The notes: generated from the letters alone by a model not told the origin. Numbered from the stretch's first letter, positions 24,500 through 33,029 are shown. The stretch: DNA of 64,000 nt from Modestobacter marinus (GCF_019799945.1 NZ_JABGCH010000010.1:84554-148553), one strand, 5' to 3'. Translations and numbers: made by a program.

Positions 24500-25773
24500 T
24501 GAAGGACCTGCCTTCCCCCCGAGAAGGACCTCGTCCCCCTCATCCCTCGCAGGCTCGGGACGAGCCTCTGGACGGGGCCATCCTCCACTCGGGGCGGGCC
24601 CCTGGAGGCAGGCCGTTCCAGCGACGCACCAGGCTGCGGCGCCCGCCGCTGCGGATCTGGACCTGGACGGCGGTCACCCTCGTGGTGGCCGCCGTCGCCG
24701 TCGTGCTGTGGCGCACCTCCGACGTCGTCGCCACCTCCACCACCACGGCGGCAGCGCCCACCGTGCCCGACGCGGCGCCGGCCGACGAGCTCGCGCCGGC
24801 CTGGACGGCGACCACCACCGACGGGCCCCGCCGGGTCGTCGAGGGCGGCCGGGTGCTGGTGACCGACGAGCACGGACTGGCGATGCTCGACGCCGGGACC
24901 GGCACCGAGGCCTGGCACTACCGCCGGTCCAACGCCACGCTGTGCGACGCCACCGCCGTCGACGGCGTGGTGATCGCCGTGTTCCGCACCACCGGCCGGT
25001 GCAACGAGGCGGTCGCGCTGACCGCCACCACCGGGGAACGCGACTGGTACCGCAACGTGCGGTTCCGCGCCGACGTCGACCTGGCCAGCACCGACCAGAT
25101 CCTGCTGGCCGCCAGCCCGACCGGCGTCATGACGATCGACCCGACCGGCAACAACACCCGCTGGCGGTACACCCCGGCGACCGGCTGCCGGTTCGTGGGC
25201 GCCGACGTGGGCAGCTCCGGCGTGGTGGTGCTCCAGCGCTGCGAGGGCTCCGCGCCGCTGCAGGTGCAGCTGCTCGACGGGTTCGGGGGCACCGTGATCT
25301 GGACCCGGGACCTGGACACCGGGGGCCGCACCGCGCGCCTGGCCGGGGTCGGCCGCCTCGTGGACGTCGTCGTCGGCGACACCGTGCACGTGATCGACCC
25401 GGACGACGGCACCCTGCGCGAGCCACTCCCGTTGCCCGCGCTCGCCGCCGGGGACGACGCCCGTGCCGAGCCGCTGCAGCAGGCGGAGGTGGGGGACGTG
25501 ACGCTGCTGTGGGCCCGCGGCACTGTGTGGGCGCTGGACCAGGAGACCGGCCGGCCGCGCTGGTCGGTGCCGGCCACGGGCCTGCCGGCACGCGGCGCGG
25601 ACGACGCCGTCGTCGTCCCCGAGGACGGCGCGTTCGTCCGCCGGTCGCTCGCCGACGGCACCGAGCTGGACCGCTCCACCGCCGCCGGGACCCTGCCGGC
25701 CGGAGGCCGCACCGCCCTGCTCGGGCCGGTCGTGGTCTACGCGACGTCGGACCAGGTGCTCGGTCTGCGGTGA
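24499..25773 (+). CDS. PQQ-like beta-propeller membrane protein
   Basis: A 424-residue protein with a basic N-terminus, one transmembrane helix (IWTWTAVTLVVAAVAVVLW, about residues 53-71) and an extracytoplasmic region of PQQ-like propeller blades (AMLDAGTGTEAWHYRR, ALTATTGERDWYRNV, WALDQETGRPRWSVPA). It resembles Rv3212, the neighbour of the helicase in M. tuberculosis (recalled). Without a signature enzyme motif, it may act as an envelope scaffold. The ATG at 24499 overlaps the helicase stop. The first 40 codons coincide with a hairpin element of the dispersed terminator family (24501-24619), so the repeat appears to be translated. No better start precedes the membrane helix. Confidence 0.78.
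   Translation: MKDLPSPREGPRPPHPSQARDEPLDGAILHSGRAPGGRPFQRRTRLRRPPLRIWTWTAVTLVVAAVAVVLWRTSDVVATSTTTAAAPTVPDAAPADELAPAWTATTTDGPRRVVEGGRVLVTDEHGLAMLDAGTGTEAWHYRRSNATLCDATAVDGVVIAVFRTTGRCNEAVALTATTGERDWYRNVRFRADVDLASTDQILLAASPTGVMTIDPTGNNTRWRYTPATGCRFVGADVGSSGVVVLQRCEGSAPLQVQLLDGFGGTVIWTRDLDTGGRTARLAGVGRLVDVVVGDTVHVIDPDDGTLREPLPLPALAAGDDARAEPLQQAEVGDVTLLWARGTVWALDQETGRPRWSVPATGLPARGADDAVVVPEDGAFVRRSLADGTELDRSTAAGTLPAGGRTALLGPVVVYATSDQVLGLR
24501..24619 (+). repeat. Hairpin element T4 of the dispersed family, inside a coding N-terminus
   Basis: Arms GAAGGACCTGCCT at 24501 and AGGCAGGCCGTTCC ending at 24619 enclose a second arm AAGGACCTCGTCC and the loop CCTCGCAGGCTCGGGA. It lies directly after the helicase stop (TGATGAAGGACC), as the other family members do, but here it is in frame with the next gene. 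Confidence 0.6.
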
Positions 25774-25839
25774 AGGCCGGGAGACTCCCCAACGGCTGAC
25801 AAGCGAGGGAAGATCGCGGCACGACCGCGGATCGCGAGG

Positions 25840-25845
25840 CAGACT
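25840..25845 (+). promoter_or_regulatory. -10-like box CAGACT, leaderless arrangement
   Basis: CAGACT is followed by 6 bases and the ATG at 25852. It is a weaker match than the TANNNT boxes elsewhere. No ribosome-binding site is visible, which supports a leaderless start. Confidence 0.3.
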
Positions 25846-25851
25846 CGGGTC

Positions 25852-26769
25852 ATGGTCCTGCCTGGAGGCTCCGAACACGCCGCCCCCGACGACCTCCGCC
25901 AGCTGGCCACGCACGACGCGGTCCGGGTGACCTTCCCGGGCGGCGCGGGCGAGCTGGCCGCGCTCGACACCGGCCGTGCCGAAGGGGCCACGGTCCTGCT
26001 GGTCGCCGGGTTCACCGGCAGCAAGGAGGACTTCGCCCCGCTGCTGTCACCGCTGGCCGACGCGGGGCTGCGGGCGGTGGCGATCGACCAGCGCGGCCAG
26101 TACGAGTCCCCCGGCCCGGACGAGCCGGCCGCCTACAGCGTCGCCGAGCTCGCCGCCGACCTGGTCGCCCTCGGCCGCCGGCTGCGGGAGGGCGGCGCCG
26201 GCCCGCTGCACCTGCTCGGGCACAGCTTCGGTGGCATCGTCGCCCGGGGCGCGGTGCTCGCCGAGCCGGCGCTGTTCGACTCGCTGACCCTGCTGGGCAG
26301 CGGTCCCGCGGGGCTCACCGGCCCCCGCCGGGAGCTGCTCGACCACCTCTCCCCCCTGCTGGACGCCGGCGGCGTCCAGCTGGTCAGCCAGACCCTCGAG
26401 CAGCTCGCCATGACCGACCCGCGGGCGCAGACGGTGCCGGCCCCGACCCGGGAGTTCCTCACCCGCCGGTTCCTCGCCAACAGCGAGGCCGGGCTGCGCG
26501 GCATGGCCGACGCGATGCTCACCGAGCCGGACCGCGTCCCCGAACTCGCCGCCACCGGCGTGCCGGTGCTGGTGGCCCACGGGGTCGCCGACGACGCGTG
26601 GACCCCGGCCGTCCAGGCGGACATGGCCACCCGGCTCGGCGCCCGGCACGAGGTGATCCCGCGGGCGGTCCACTCCCCCGCCATCGAGAACCCCGCGCGG
26701 ACGCTGCAGGTGGTGCTGGACTTCTGGGCCGTGGTCCCGGCCCGGCCGCCGGGCGGCGTCCTCCGGTGA
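25852..26769 (+). CDS. Alpha/beta hydrolase
   Basis: A 305-residue alpha/beta-hydrolase. VLLVAGFTGSKEDF is the oxyanion-hole strand, LLGHSFGGIVAR the nucleophile Ser elbow, HGVADDAWTP the acid region and PRAVHSPAIENP the catalytic His. A helical cap-like insertion lies between. An esterase or thioesterase role is possible. The start is ATG 25852, 6 bases after a -10-like hexamer. The stop overlaps the GTG of the following MpaB-like gene (GTGA), so the two are co-transcribed and may act on a shared lipid or isoprenoid substrate (inference). Confidence 0.87.
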   Translation: MVLPGGSEHAAPDDLRQLATHDAVRVTFPGGAGELAALDTGRAEGATVLLVAGFTGSKEDFAPLLSPLADAGLRAVAIDQRGQYESPGPDEPAAYSVAELAADLVALGRRLREGGAGPLHLLGHSFGGIVARGAVLAEPALFDSLTLLGSGPAGLTGPRRELLDHLSPLLDAGGVQLVSQTLEQLAMTDPRAQTVPAPTREFLTRRFLANSEAGLRGMADAMLTEPDRVPELAATGVPVLVAHGVADDAWTPAVQADMATRLGARHEVIPRAVHSPAIENPARTLQVVLDFWAVVPARPPGGVLR

Positions 26770-27638
26770 ACCCGACCCCGTCCATCCGCGACTTCACCGC
26801 CGAGGAGGACCTGCTGGGGTTCTTCGGCCCGGACAGCGTCAGCTGGCGCATCCACGCCGACCCGGCGTTCTCCGTCGGCGGCATCCGCGCCCTGCTGCTG
26901 CAGGCGCTGCACCCGGTCGCGATGGACGGCGTGCACCAGTTCTCCGCCGCCTTCACCGCCGAGCCGTGGGCCCGGCTGACCCGCACCGCCGAGTACGTCG
27001 CCACGGTGACCTTCGGCACCCGCCGGGAGGCGCTGCGGGCGATCCGCCGCGTCCGGAGCATGCACCGGGACAAGTCGGCCGTCGAGGAGACCACCGGCCG
27101 CTCCTACCGGGTGGACGACGCCGACCTGCTGTTGTGGGTGCACTGCTGCGAGGTCGAGTCGATGCTGTCGGTGGCGCGCCGGGCCGGGGTCCCGCTGACC
27201 GACGCCGACGCCGACCGCTACCTGGCCGAGCAGGTGACCGCCGCGGTGCTGATCGGCTGCGCGGAGGCCGACGTCCCGGCGACCGTCGCCGAGCTGGACG
27301 CCTACCTGGCGCGGGTGCGCCCGCAGCTGGCGTTGACCCCGGCGGCGCGGAACGCCTCGCGGTTCGTCCTCGTCCCGCCGATGCCCCGCTGGGTGCAGTT
27401 GCTCACCCCGGCCCGCCCGGCGTGGAGCACGCTGGCCGCCCTCGGCGTCGTCACGCTGCCGCGCTGGGCCCGCCGGCTGTACGGGTTGCCCGGCCTCGGT
27501 CTCACCGACCCGGCAGCCACGGCGGCGCTGCGGGCGTTCCGGCAGGCGGCGCTCGCGATCCCGGCCCGGGTGCGGGAGTCGCCGATCGTGCGCGCGGCCC
27601 GGGAGCGGACCGCCGCGGCGGTGCCGGTCAGCGCGTGA
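26766..27638 (+). CDS. MpaB/Lcp-like oxygenase family protein (DUF2236)
   Basis: A 290-residue protein of the DUF2236 / oxygenase MpaB type, a helical haem-binding family that includes latex-clearing protein and fungal MpaB. The family features ALLLQALHPVAMDGVHQFS and VHCCEVESML are present, as are MHRDKSAVEE and the spaced basic/His residues used for haem. The true reaction in bacteria is mostly unknown. GTG 26766 overlaps the upstream hydrolase stop. A hairpin/G-rich element follows the stop and separates it from the convergent LysR gene. Confidence 0.82.
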   Translation: MNPTPSIRDFTAEEDLLGFFGPDSVSWRIHADPAFSVGGIRALLLQALHPVAMDGVHQFSAAFTAEPWARLTRTAEYVATVTFGTRREALRAIRRVRSMHRDKSAVEETTGRSYRVDDADLLLWVHCCEVESMLSVARRAGVPLTDADADRYLAEQVTAAVLIGCAEADVPATVAELDAYLARVRPQLALTPAARNASRFVLVPPMPRWVQLLTPARPAWSTLAALGVVTLPRWARRLYGLPGLGLTDPAATAALRAFRQAALAIPARVRESPIVRAARERTAAAVPVSA

Positions 27639-27639
27639 A

Positions 27640-27687
27640 GAAGGACCCCCAGGGCGGGGCCGGGGCGGGGCCGGGGCGGGGCCGACG
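27640..27687 (+). terminator. Element T5 and G-rich repeat between convergent genes
   Basis: After the TGA comes AGAAGGACCCCC, the conserved start of the terminator family, then three 10-11 base units of ggggcggggcc at 27652-27683. The regular G4 runs could form a G-quadruplex on the plus strand. The LysR stop follows at 27688. Confidence 0.5.
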
Positions 27688-28563
27688 TCAGGACCTGGCG
27701 GGTTCATCGAGCGCGCGGCGAGCCGCGGCGAGCACCGCGTCGGCGACGCGGTCCAGTGACGGGGTGCGCAACTTCCACTGCTGCCAGTACAGGACGACGT
27801 CGACCGCGCCGTCCGGGTCGAGGTCGACGAGCTCCCCGGCCGGTTCCTGCTGCGCGGGCACCATGCCCCAGCCGAACCCCAGCCGCACCGCGCTGACGTA
27901 GTCCGCCGACGCCGGCACGAGGTGCAGCGGCGGCGCGGCCGGGTCCACGCCCCGCTGCCGCAGGTAGCGGTGCTGCAGGTCGTCGTCGCGGTCGAAGACG
28001 ACGACCGGCGCCCGGGCCAGCGCCGCGGCGGTGACCCCGTGGGGGAACCAGCGGCCCGCGACGGCGGCGGTCGCCATAGGCCGGTAGCGCATGCCGCCCA
28101 GCCGGGTGACCGTGCAGCCGGGCACCGGCTCGGAGTCCGCGGTGACCGCGGCCATCACCCGCCCGTCGCGCAGCAGGGCAGCGGTGCGCTCCTGGTCCTC
28201 GCGGTGCAGGTCGAAGGCCAGCTCACCGGCCAGCGGGGCGAGGGCGGGCAACACCCAGGTGGCCATCGAGTCGGCGTTCACCGCGATCGGCAGCGTGATC
28301 CGCTCCTCACCGACGAGCTCCCGGGCGGCGTCGGCGGCCAGCAGGGCCACCTGGCGGGCCAGCCGCAGCACCGCCTGCCCGGACTCCGTCACCCGCACCG
28401 GCTTGCTCCGCACCAGCAGCACCCGGCCGGTCGCCGTCTCCAGGGCCTTGAGCCGCTGGCTGACCGCGCTCGGGGTCACGTGCAGGGCGCGGGCGGCGCC
28501 GTCGAGGGTGCCGGCAGTGACGGTCGCCTGCAGGGCGCGCAGCTGACCGAGGTCGAGGTCCAC
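27688..28563 (-). CDS. lysG: LysR family regulator, LysG/ArgP type
   Basis: A 291-residue LysR-type regulator of the ArgP/LysG subfamily, which senses lysine and arginine and activates the divergent exporter. The N-terminal HTH (LRALQATVTAGTLDGAARALHV then TPSAVSQRLKALE) and the RVLLVRSKPVRVTESG wing are characteristic. The effector domain matches ArgP-like proteins in length. The start is GTG 28563. The next gene on the other strand is a LysE/ArgO exporter 76 bases away, the classic lysG-lysE arrangement. The symbol is assigned by this context and homology. Confidence 0.88.
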   Translation of the reverse strand: MDLDLGQLRALQATVTAGTLDGAARALHVTPSAVSQRLKALETATGRVLLVRSKPVRVTESGQAVLRLARQVALLAADAARELVGEERITLPIAVNADSMATWVLPALAPLAGELAFDLHREDQERTAALLRDGRVMAAVTADSEPVPGCTVTRLGGMRYRPMATAAVAGRWFPHGVTAAALARAPVVVFDRDDDLQHRYLRQRGVDPAAPPLHLVPASADYVSAVRLGFGWGMVPAQQEPAGELVDLDPDGAVDVVLYWQQWKLRTPSLDRVADAVLAAARRALDEPARS

Positions 28564-28626
28564 TTCATCATTAGAGCCGCTTCAGCTGCGTCAGGAACAT
28601 GAGCGGTGGTGACGAATGTCGGCCGT

Positions 28627-28632
28627 TAGCTT
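28627..28632 (+). promoter_or_regulatory. -10 box TAGCTT for a leaderless lysE transcript
   Basis: TAGCTT is followed by 7 bases and GTG 28640, favouring that start over ATG 28616, which would lie upstream of the transcription start. The LysG binding region should be just upstream (28564-28626). Confidence 0.45.
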
Positions 28633-28639
28633 CGTCGGC

Positions 28640-29266
28640 GTGTCCCCCACTCTCCTCGCCGCCGTCTCCGGGCTCGGCCTCGGCCTGTCCCTGATCATCG
28701 CGATCGGCGCCCAGAACGCCTTCGTGCTGCGGCAGGGACTGCGGGTCGAGCACGTGGCGGCCGTCGTCGGGGTCTGCCTGGTCTCCGACGTGTTGCTGAT
28801 CACCGCGGGGACGGCGGGTGCCGGAGCGCTGGTCAGCCGGGCGCCCGAGTTGCTCACGGCCGTCTGCTTCGGCGGCGCGGCGTTCCTCCTGGCGTACGGG
28901 GTGATGGCCGCCCGGCGGGCGGCGCGGCCGGCCACGCTGGTCACCGAGGAGGCCGGCCGCCGGGCCGGCCTCCTGGTCACGGTGACCACGTGCCTGGCGC
29001 TGACCTGGCTCAACCCGCACGTCTACCTGGACACCGTGGTGCTGCTCGGCTCGCTGGCCAGCACCTGGGACGGTCAGCGCTGGTGGTTCGCCGGCGGCGC
29101 CGCGCTCGGCAGCGCCGTCTGGTTCATCGGACTCGGGTACGGGGCGCGCCTGCTGCGGCCGGTGTTCGCCCGGCCCACCGCCTGGCGGGTGCTGGACGCG
29201 GGGATCGCCGTCGTCATGGTGTCGCTGGCCGTCTCCCTGGCGGTCCGGGGTGCCCGCGCCGGGTGA
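28640..29266 (+). CDS. lysE: LysE/ArgO family amino-acid exporter
   Basis: A 208-residue inner-membrane exporter with five to six hydrophobic helices. The family signature [19 protein letters not shown] sits in the first helix, and [19 protein letters not shown] is the conserved second motif. It exports basic amino acids (lysine, arginine) and is controlled by the divergent LysG-type regulator. GTG 28640 is chosen because a TAGCTT -10 box lies 7 bases upstream. ATG 28616 in the same frame is the alternative. The stop overlaps a possible GTG start of a short degenerate reading frame. Confidence 0.92.
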   Translation: MSPTLLAAVSGLGLGLSLIIAIGAQNAFVLRQGLRVEHVAAVVGVCLVSDVLLITAGTAGAGALVSRAPELLTAVCFGGAAFLLAYGVMAARRAARPATLVTEEAGRRAGLLVTVTTCLALTWLNPHVYLDTVVLLGSLASTWDGQRWWFAGGAALGSAVWFIGLGYGARLLRPVFARPTAWRVLDAGIAVVMVSLAVSLAVRGARAG

Positions 29267-29601
29267 ACCGCGCTGGAGCCGAGCTCCTGCTCCGGCCCGC
29301 CGGCGGCCACGTCCTCGCCGGCACCCGCACGCCTGCCCTCGGGAGTCCGCTCGTGCCCGGTGCCACTGCCGCCCTGCACCACATGATCATCGGCGTCACC
29401 GACCGCGACGGCGCCGTCCGCTGGTTCGTCGACCTGCTCGAACTGCGGCTGTGCTCCCGGGGTCACGGCCACCTGCTCGAGGTGCTCACCGCCCCGCTGC
29501 ACCGACGTCCCCGCGGCCTTCCGGCCGGCCTGACTCAGCCGTCAGCGGCGGGCTCCTCGGGCAGGAAGCTCCACGTCTCCCGGGCCGGCGCGGCCGCCTG
29601 A
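29263..29601 (+). pseudogene. Possible truncated VOC/glyoxalase-like fragment
   Basis: A 112-codon frame starting on the lysE stop (GTGA). Only the middle looks gene-like: ALHHMIIGVTDRDGAVRWF and VDLLELRL resemble the first beta-alpha unit of vicinal-oxygen-chelate proteins. The remainder does not complete a VOC module. The frame runs into the end of the convergent RecB-like gene. It could be a decayed remnant or coincidence. The 268 bases between lysE and the nuclease contain nothing else I can support. Confidence 0.28.
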
Positions 29602-30386
29602 CCGACCGGGCAGCTGGGCCGGAAGTCGCACCAGCTGCACTGCCGGCCGGGGACCGCCGGGAAGGCGTCGTCCGGACTCTGCCCGGCCGCCACCGCCTCG
29701 GTGGCGACCGCGATGTCGGCGGCGATGTCCTCGGCGCGCCGCACGTGGTTGGCCAGCGACCGGTCGGTGTGCTCGAAGGCGGCCACCGTGCCGCTGGGCA
29801 GGTGGTGCAGCTCGACCCGGCTGCACGGTCGGCGCAGGGTGCGGCGGACGCCCAGCACGTAGGCGGCCAGCGCGGGTGACCCACGGGCCTCGTCGTCGGT
29901 GGAGGGGACGCGGCCGGTCTTGTAGTCCACGACCACCAGCTCGTCGCCGCGGCGGTCGATCCGGTCGACGCGGCCGGAGAGGGCGAGCCGCTCGGTCGTC
30001 GTCCCGACGGTGCGCTCGGTGCCCACCGGCTCGTCGGTCGGGTCCAGCCCGGCCACGTAGTCGGTGAGCCAGGTGGCGGCGCGGGCCCGCCACCGCTGCG
30101 ACTGCTCCTCGTCGCGGAAACCGGTGTGCGACCAGGCGCCGTACAACAGCTGCCGGGCCGCGGCGGTGGTGCGCCGCGGCACCGGGAGCTCCCACCACGA
30201 CCGCAGCGCCGTGTGGACCGCGGAGCCGACCGTGTTGTGTGCCCACGGCGGGCCCTTGGGCGGGAGGGGCCGGTCGACGTAGGCGAACCGGTAGCGGCGC
30301 GGGCAGTCGGCGAAGGTCGCGAGCTTGCTCGGCGTGCACGGGAACAGCCGCCGCGGCATGCCGGGCATCTCCAGCTGGGCGCTCAT
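29535..30386 (-). CDS. RecB family exonuclease (PD-(D/E)XK, Fe-S type)
   Basis: A 283-residue standalone Cas4/RecB-like nuclease. The N-terminal TPSKLATFADCPRRYRFAY holds the first Fe-S cysteine. ALSGRVDRIDRRGDELVVVDYKTGR supplies the catalytic Asp and D-x-K of the PD-(D/E)XK core. The C-terminal CSWCDFRPSC provides the other three cysteines of a 4Fe-4S staple. It has no helicase domain. Family members act in DNA end processing or repair. The start is ATG 30386. Upstream on the same strand is the PHP gene, with its stop 50 bases away. Confidence 0.9.
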   Translation of the reverse strand: MSAQLEMPGMPRRLFPCTPSKLATFADCPRRYRFAYVDRPLPPKGPPWAHNTVGSAVHTALRSWWELPVPRRTTAAARQLLYGAWSHTGFRDEEQSQRWRARAATWLTDYVAGLDPTDEPVGTERTVGTTTERLALSGRVDRIDRRGDELVVVDYKTGRVPSTDDEARGSPALAAYVLGVRRTLRRPCSRVELHHLPSGTVAAFEHTDRSLANHVRRAEDIAADIAVATEAVAAGQSPDDAFPAVPGRQCSWCDFRPSCPVGQAAAPARETWSFLPEEPAADG

Positions 30387-30435
30387 CGCCGGCTCACCCC
30401 CACGCGGCCACGGTAGCCGGGGGGTGTGACAGCTC

Positions 30436-31293
30436 TCAGTCGGTCAACGGGGCGCACCCGGTGCCGGCGGCGACGATCGCGGCGTACTGGTCGGGCTCGG
30501 TGGTGCAGGCCGCGATCGGGGTGACCTTGTTGGCGCCGTGGTAGTCGCTGGACCCCGTGCGGATCAGGCCCAGCTCGTCGGCCAGCTCCCGCAGGTGCGC
30601 TCGCTGCTCGGGCGTGTGGTCGGGGTGGTCGACCTCCAAGCCGAGCAGTCCCGCCTCGACCATCGCCCGGATCGCCGCGTCGCCGACCACCCGGCCGCGC
30701 GAGGTGGCCAGCCCGTGGGCGAAGACCGGCACCCCACCGGCGGCCCGCACCAGCCGGACGCCGTCGAGCACGTTGGTGTCGGCCTTGGTCACGTAGTGCG
30801 GACTGCGGTGGTTGAGCAGCGTGGCGAAGGCGTGGTCGACGGACTCGACGACCCCGGCCGCCACCAGGGCCTGGGCGATGTGCGGGCGCCCCACGACGCC
30901 TCCGCCGCTGCGCTCGACGATCTCCCCCCACACCACCGGGTAGCCGGCTCCGGCGAGGTTAGCGGCGATCCGCTCGCCGCGGGTGAGCCGCTCGGTGCGC
31001 AGCCGGGCCCGCTCCGCGGCGAGGCCGGGGTGCTCGGGGTCGAACAGGTAGGCCAGCAGGTGCACGCTCATCGGCGGCTCGTCGGCCGGGAACCACCGGC
31101 AGGACAGCTCCATCCCTGGCACGACCACCAGGCCGGCGGGCCGCGCCTCGGCGGCGGGCGACCAGCCGGCCGTGGTGTCGTGGTCGGTGAGCGCGACGAC
31201 GTCGAGGCCGGCGGCGGCCGCGGCGGCCAGCAGGGCGGCCGGGCTGTCGGTGCCGTCGGACACCGAGGAGTGGGTGTGCAGGTCGATGCTCAC
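30436..31293 (-). CDS. PHP domain phosphoesterase
   Basis: A 285-residue PHP-domain protein, probably a nucleoside 3',5'-bisphosphate phosphatase or RNA 5'-end exonuclease (RNase AM/YciV type). Metal-binding landmarks are DLHTHSSVSDG, LTDHDTTAGW, VPGMELSC, GRPHIAQAL, FAHGLA, LGLEVDHPDHT and GSSDYHG, covering the expected nine-ligand set. Likely cytosolic. The GTG at 31293 directly precedes the first motif (VSIDLHTHS). The upstream gene for a PH-domain protein ends 23 bases before it, suggesting one operon. Confidence 0.9.
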   Translation of the reverse strand: MSIDLHTHSSVSDGTDSPAALLAAAAAAGLDVVALTDHDTTAGWSPAAEARPAGLVVVPGMELSCRWFPADEPPMSVHLLAYLFDPEHPGLAAERARLRTERLTRGERIAANLAGAGYPVVWGEIVERSGGGVVGRPHIAQALVAAGVVESVDHAFATLLNHRSPHYVTKADTNVLDGVRLVRAAGGVPVFAHGLATSRGRVVGDAAIRAMVEAGLLGLEVDHPDHTPEQRAHLRELADELGLIRTGSSDYHGANKVTPIAACTTEPDQYAAIVAAGTGCAPLTD

Positions 31294-31316
31294 CCGGTCA
31301 GCGTGCCCCACCGGCG

Positions 31317-31985
31317 TCAGCTGTCCCGGTACCGCGGGATGGGCGCGGTGTCGTGGCCCCGTCCGGACGGCAGCGGCCGGGGCGCCCGCCGCTCGGGCGC
31401 GTCGCCGTTCCCCATGTTGTGGGCGTCCACCGACCCGTCGGCGTCCTCCTCGGGGCTCACCGAACTGGTCGCGGCGTCCTTGCCGAACATCAGCTCGCTC
31501 AGCCGCCGGTAGAGCGCGTCGGCGTGCGGCACGAAGGTGATGACGTCGAGGCCTTGCGCCTGGCCGGCGGACTCGAACCGGAAGGTGCCGTAGCCGAGCA
31601 GCTGGCCCCAAAAGGTCTCCTTCCAGGTGAGGTCGGTGATCCGGCGCACCGGCATGACCGCGACGGTCCTGATGATCACGCCGGAGGTGAGCAGCACACG
31701 GCGGCGGGTGACCAGGAAGTGCCGCACCCACCACTCGGCGACGTGCAGGCCGAGATAGGCGAGGGCACCGAGGACGAGGACGAGACCGACGATCGCGATC
31801 AGCCGGACGTCCTCGGCCTCCGAGAGGAGCAGCCCCCCGAGGGCGAGCACCGGGATCCCCCGGGAGAACGGGCGGGCGAGCACGGCCGGGTGCCGACGGG
31901 TGGCGACGACCGGCGGCTCGTCGGGGAGCAGGTACTTGGCCGCGTCCTTGCCCCACCGCGGGCGGCGGGCGCGTGGGCCGGACAC
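31317..31985 (-). CDS. PH domain-containing membrane protein
   Basis: A 222-residue membrane protein with two hydrophobic helices (about residues 44-88), followed by a bacterial PH-like (bPH_2/DUF304) domain. The domain shows FLVTRRRVLLTSGVIIRTVAVMPVRRITDLTWKE split over its strands and the GTFRFESAG segment. Such proteins are membrane-associated, with unknown lipid or protein ligands. The C-terminal tail is acidic, then Arg/Pro-rich. The GTG at 31985 is the first start before the conserved RWGKDAAKYLLPDEP. A small membrane protein gene lies 8 bases upstream on the same strand. Confidence 0.83.
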   Translation of the reverse strand: MSGPRARRPRWGKDAAKYLLPDEPPVVATRRHPAVLARPFSRGIPVLALGGLLLSEAEDVRLIAIVGLVLVLGALAYLGLHVAEWWVRHFLVTRRRVLLTSGVIIRTVAVMPVRRITDLTWKETFWGQLLGYGTFRFESAGQAQGLDVITFVPHADALYRRLSELMFGKDAATSSVSPEEDADGSVDAHNMGNGDAPERRAPRPLPSGRGHDTAPIPRYRDS

Positions 31986-31993
31986 GGCCGGGC

Positions 31994-32221
31994 TCAGATC
32001 AGCGAGCCCACGAACGCGGCCAGCGAGGTCGCCGCGTCGCTCAGCGCGGAGCCCGCGCTGTGCACGATGTTCGCGGAGTCCTCGGGCCGCTGGATGACGT
32101 AGAAGATCACGAAGGCCACGACCAGCCAGGTGAGCACCTTCTTCAGCAAGGGACTCGCACCGCTTCCTGTGTCGTGTGTCGATCGGCGAGCTGGACCCTG
32201 ATGCCCAGCATCGTCCACCAC
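31994..32221 (-). CDS. Small single-helix membrane protein
   Basis: A predicted 75-residue protein with one transmembrane helix (VLTWLVVAFVIFYVI) and a short C-terminal segment containing EDSANIVHSAGSALSD. Homologues of this shape occur beside PH-domain genes in actinobacteria, and the spacing of 8 bases suggests translation with the next gene. Function unknown. The start is uncertain: ATG 32221 gives a polar 25-residue N-terminus, whereas a TTG nearer the helix would give about 51 residues. Confidence 0.6.
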   Translation of the reverse strand: MVDDAGHQGPARRSTHDTGSGASPLLKKVLTWLVVAFVIFYVIQRPEDSANIVHSAGSALSDAATSLAAFVGSLI

Positions 32222-32305
32222 GGCCGGGAAGACCGCGACCCATGCGTAACAGCCGCCGCAGCGGCCGCGCCAGCCGCCACGCCGGAGAGTCGGGGGATCA
32301 CCGGT

Positions 32306-32932
32306 TCAGCGGCCGGGCAGCAGCCGTTCGGTGGGCGGGCCGAGGGGCAGGTCCGGGTAGACCCGTTCGCGCAGGTCGAGCAGGCCCAGGTCGTCGGCGA
32401 GCAGCCAGGCGGCCGAGGACGGCCACAGGACCATCCACAGCCACACCCCGTACGCCTCCCCCACGAACGCGGCGCGGTCCTGGCTGGGCGTGGGCACGGT
32501 CCACAGCGGCGCCCGCTGCCCGGCCGCGCGGACCGCGGTGGTGGACGGGCCACCGATCAGGTCACCGGGGTCGACGCCGGGCAGACCGGCGTACCCGCAG
32601 CCCAGGCCCGTGCCCGGCTCCTCGGCGACCAGCACCGCCTCCGCCGGCTCCCCGAGGGGCGCCGGCCCGGCGCAGGCGACGACGATCGCCCGGGCACCCG
32701 GCTCCCCGCCCCACGCCAACCCGGTGACGACCCAGCCGGGCGGCATGGGGTCCGGCACCCAGGCCGGCACCCGCGCGTCGGCGGTGACGGCGGAGATCGT
32801 GTCGTGCGCGACGACCGCGGTGTGGTGCAGCGGGGTGACCGCCGCGTGCAGGTGGCACCAGCCCAGGGCCGTCGACCCGGGCTTCACCACGAGGGCCTCG
32901 CCGCAGCGGGGACACACCGGGGAGACGCTCAT
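32306..32932 (-). CDS. DUF6758-like protein with N-terminal zinc ribbon
   Basis: A 208-residue protein beginning with a half zinc ribbon (CPRCGEAL), followed by an alpha/beta domain with conserved patches ([48 protein letters not shown] and [18 protein letters not shown]). It matches an uncharacterised actinobacterial family that I know as DUF6758; the exact number is from memory. There are no catalytic residues I can name. The start is ATG 32932. It is divergent from a Nudix gene about 110 bases away. Confidence 0.75.
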   Translation of the reverse strand: MSVSPVCPRCGEALVVKPGSTALGWCHLHAAVTPLHHTAVVAHDTISAVTADARVPAWVPDPMPPGWVVTGLAWGGEPGARAIVVACAGPAPLGEPAEAVLVAEEPGTGLGCGYAGLPGVDPGDLIGGPSTTAVRAAGQRAPLWTVPTPSQDRAAFVGEAYGVWLWMVLWPSSAAWLLADDLGLLDLRERVYPDLPLGPPTERLLPGR

Positions 32933-33029
32933 CGCCGCTCACCGTCCTGTCCCGGGACGCTCGCGTCAAGCGTTGCCCGGTACGCCGCGGCCTCCGGTGG
33001 GTGCCCGCCGCCCGGTCGCGGACCGGCCG

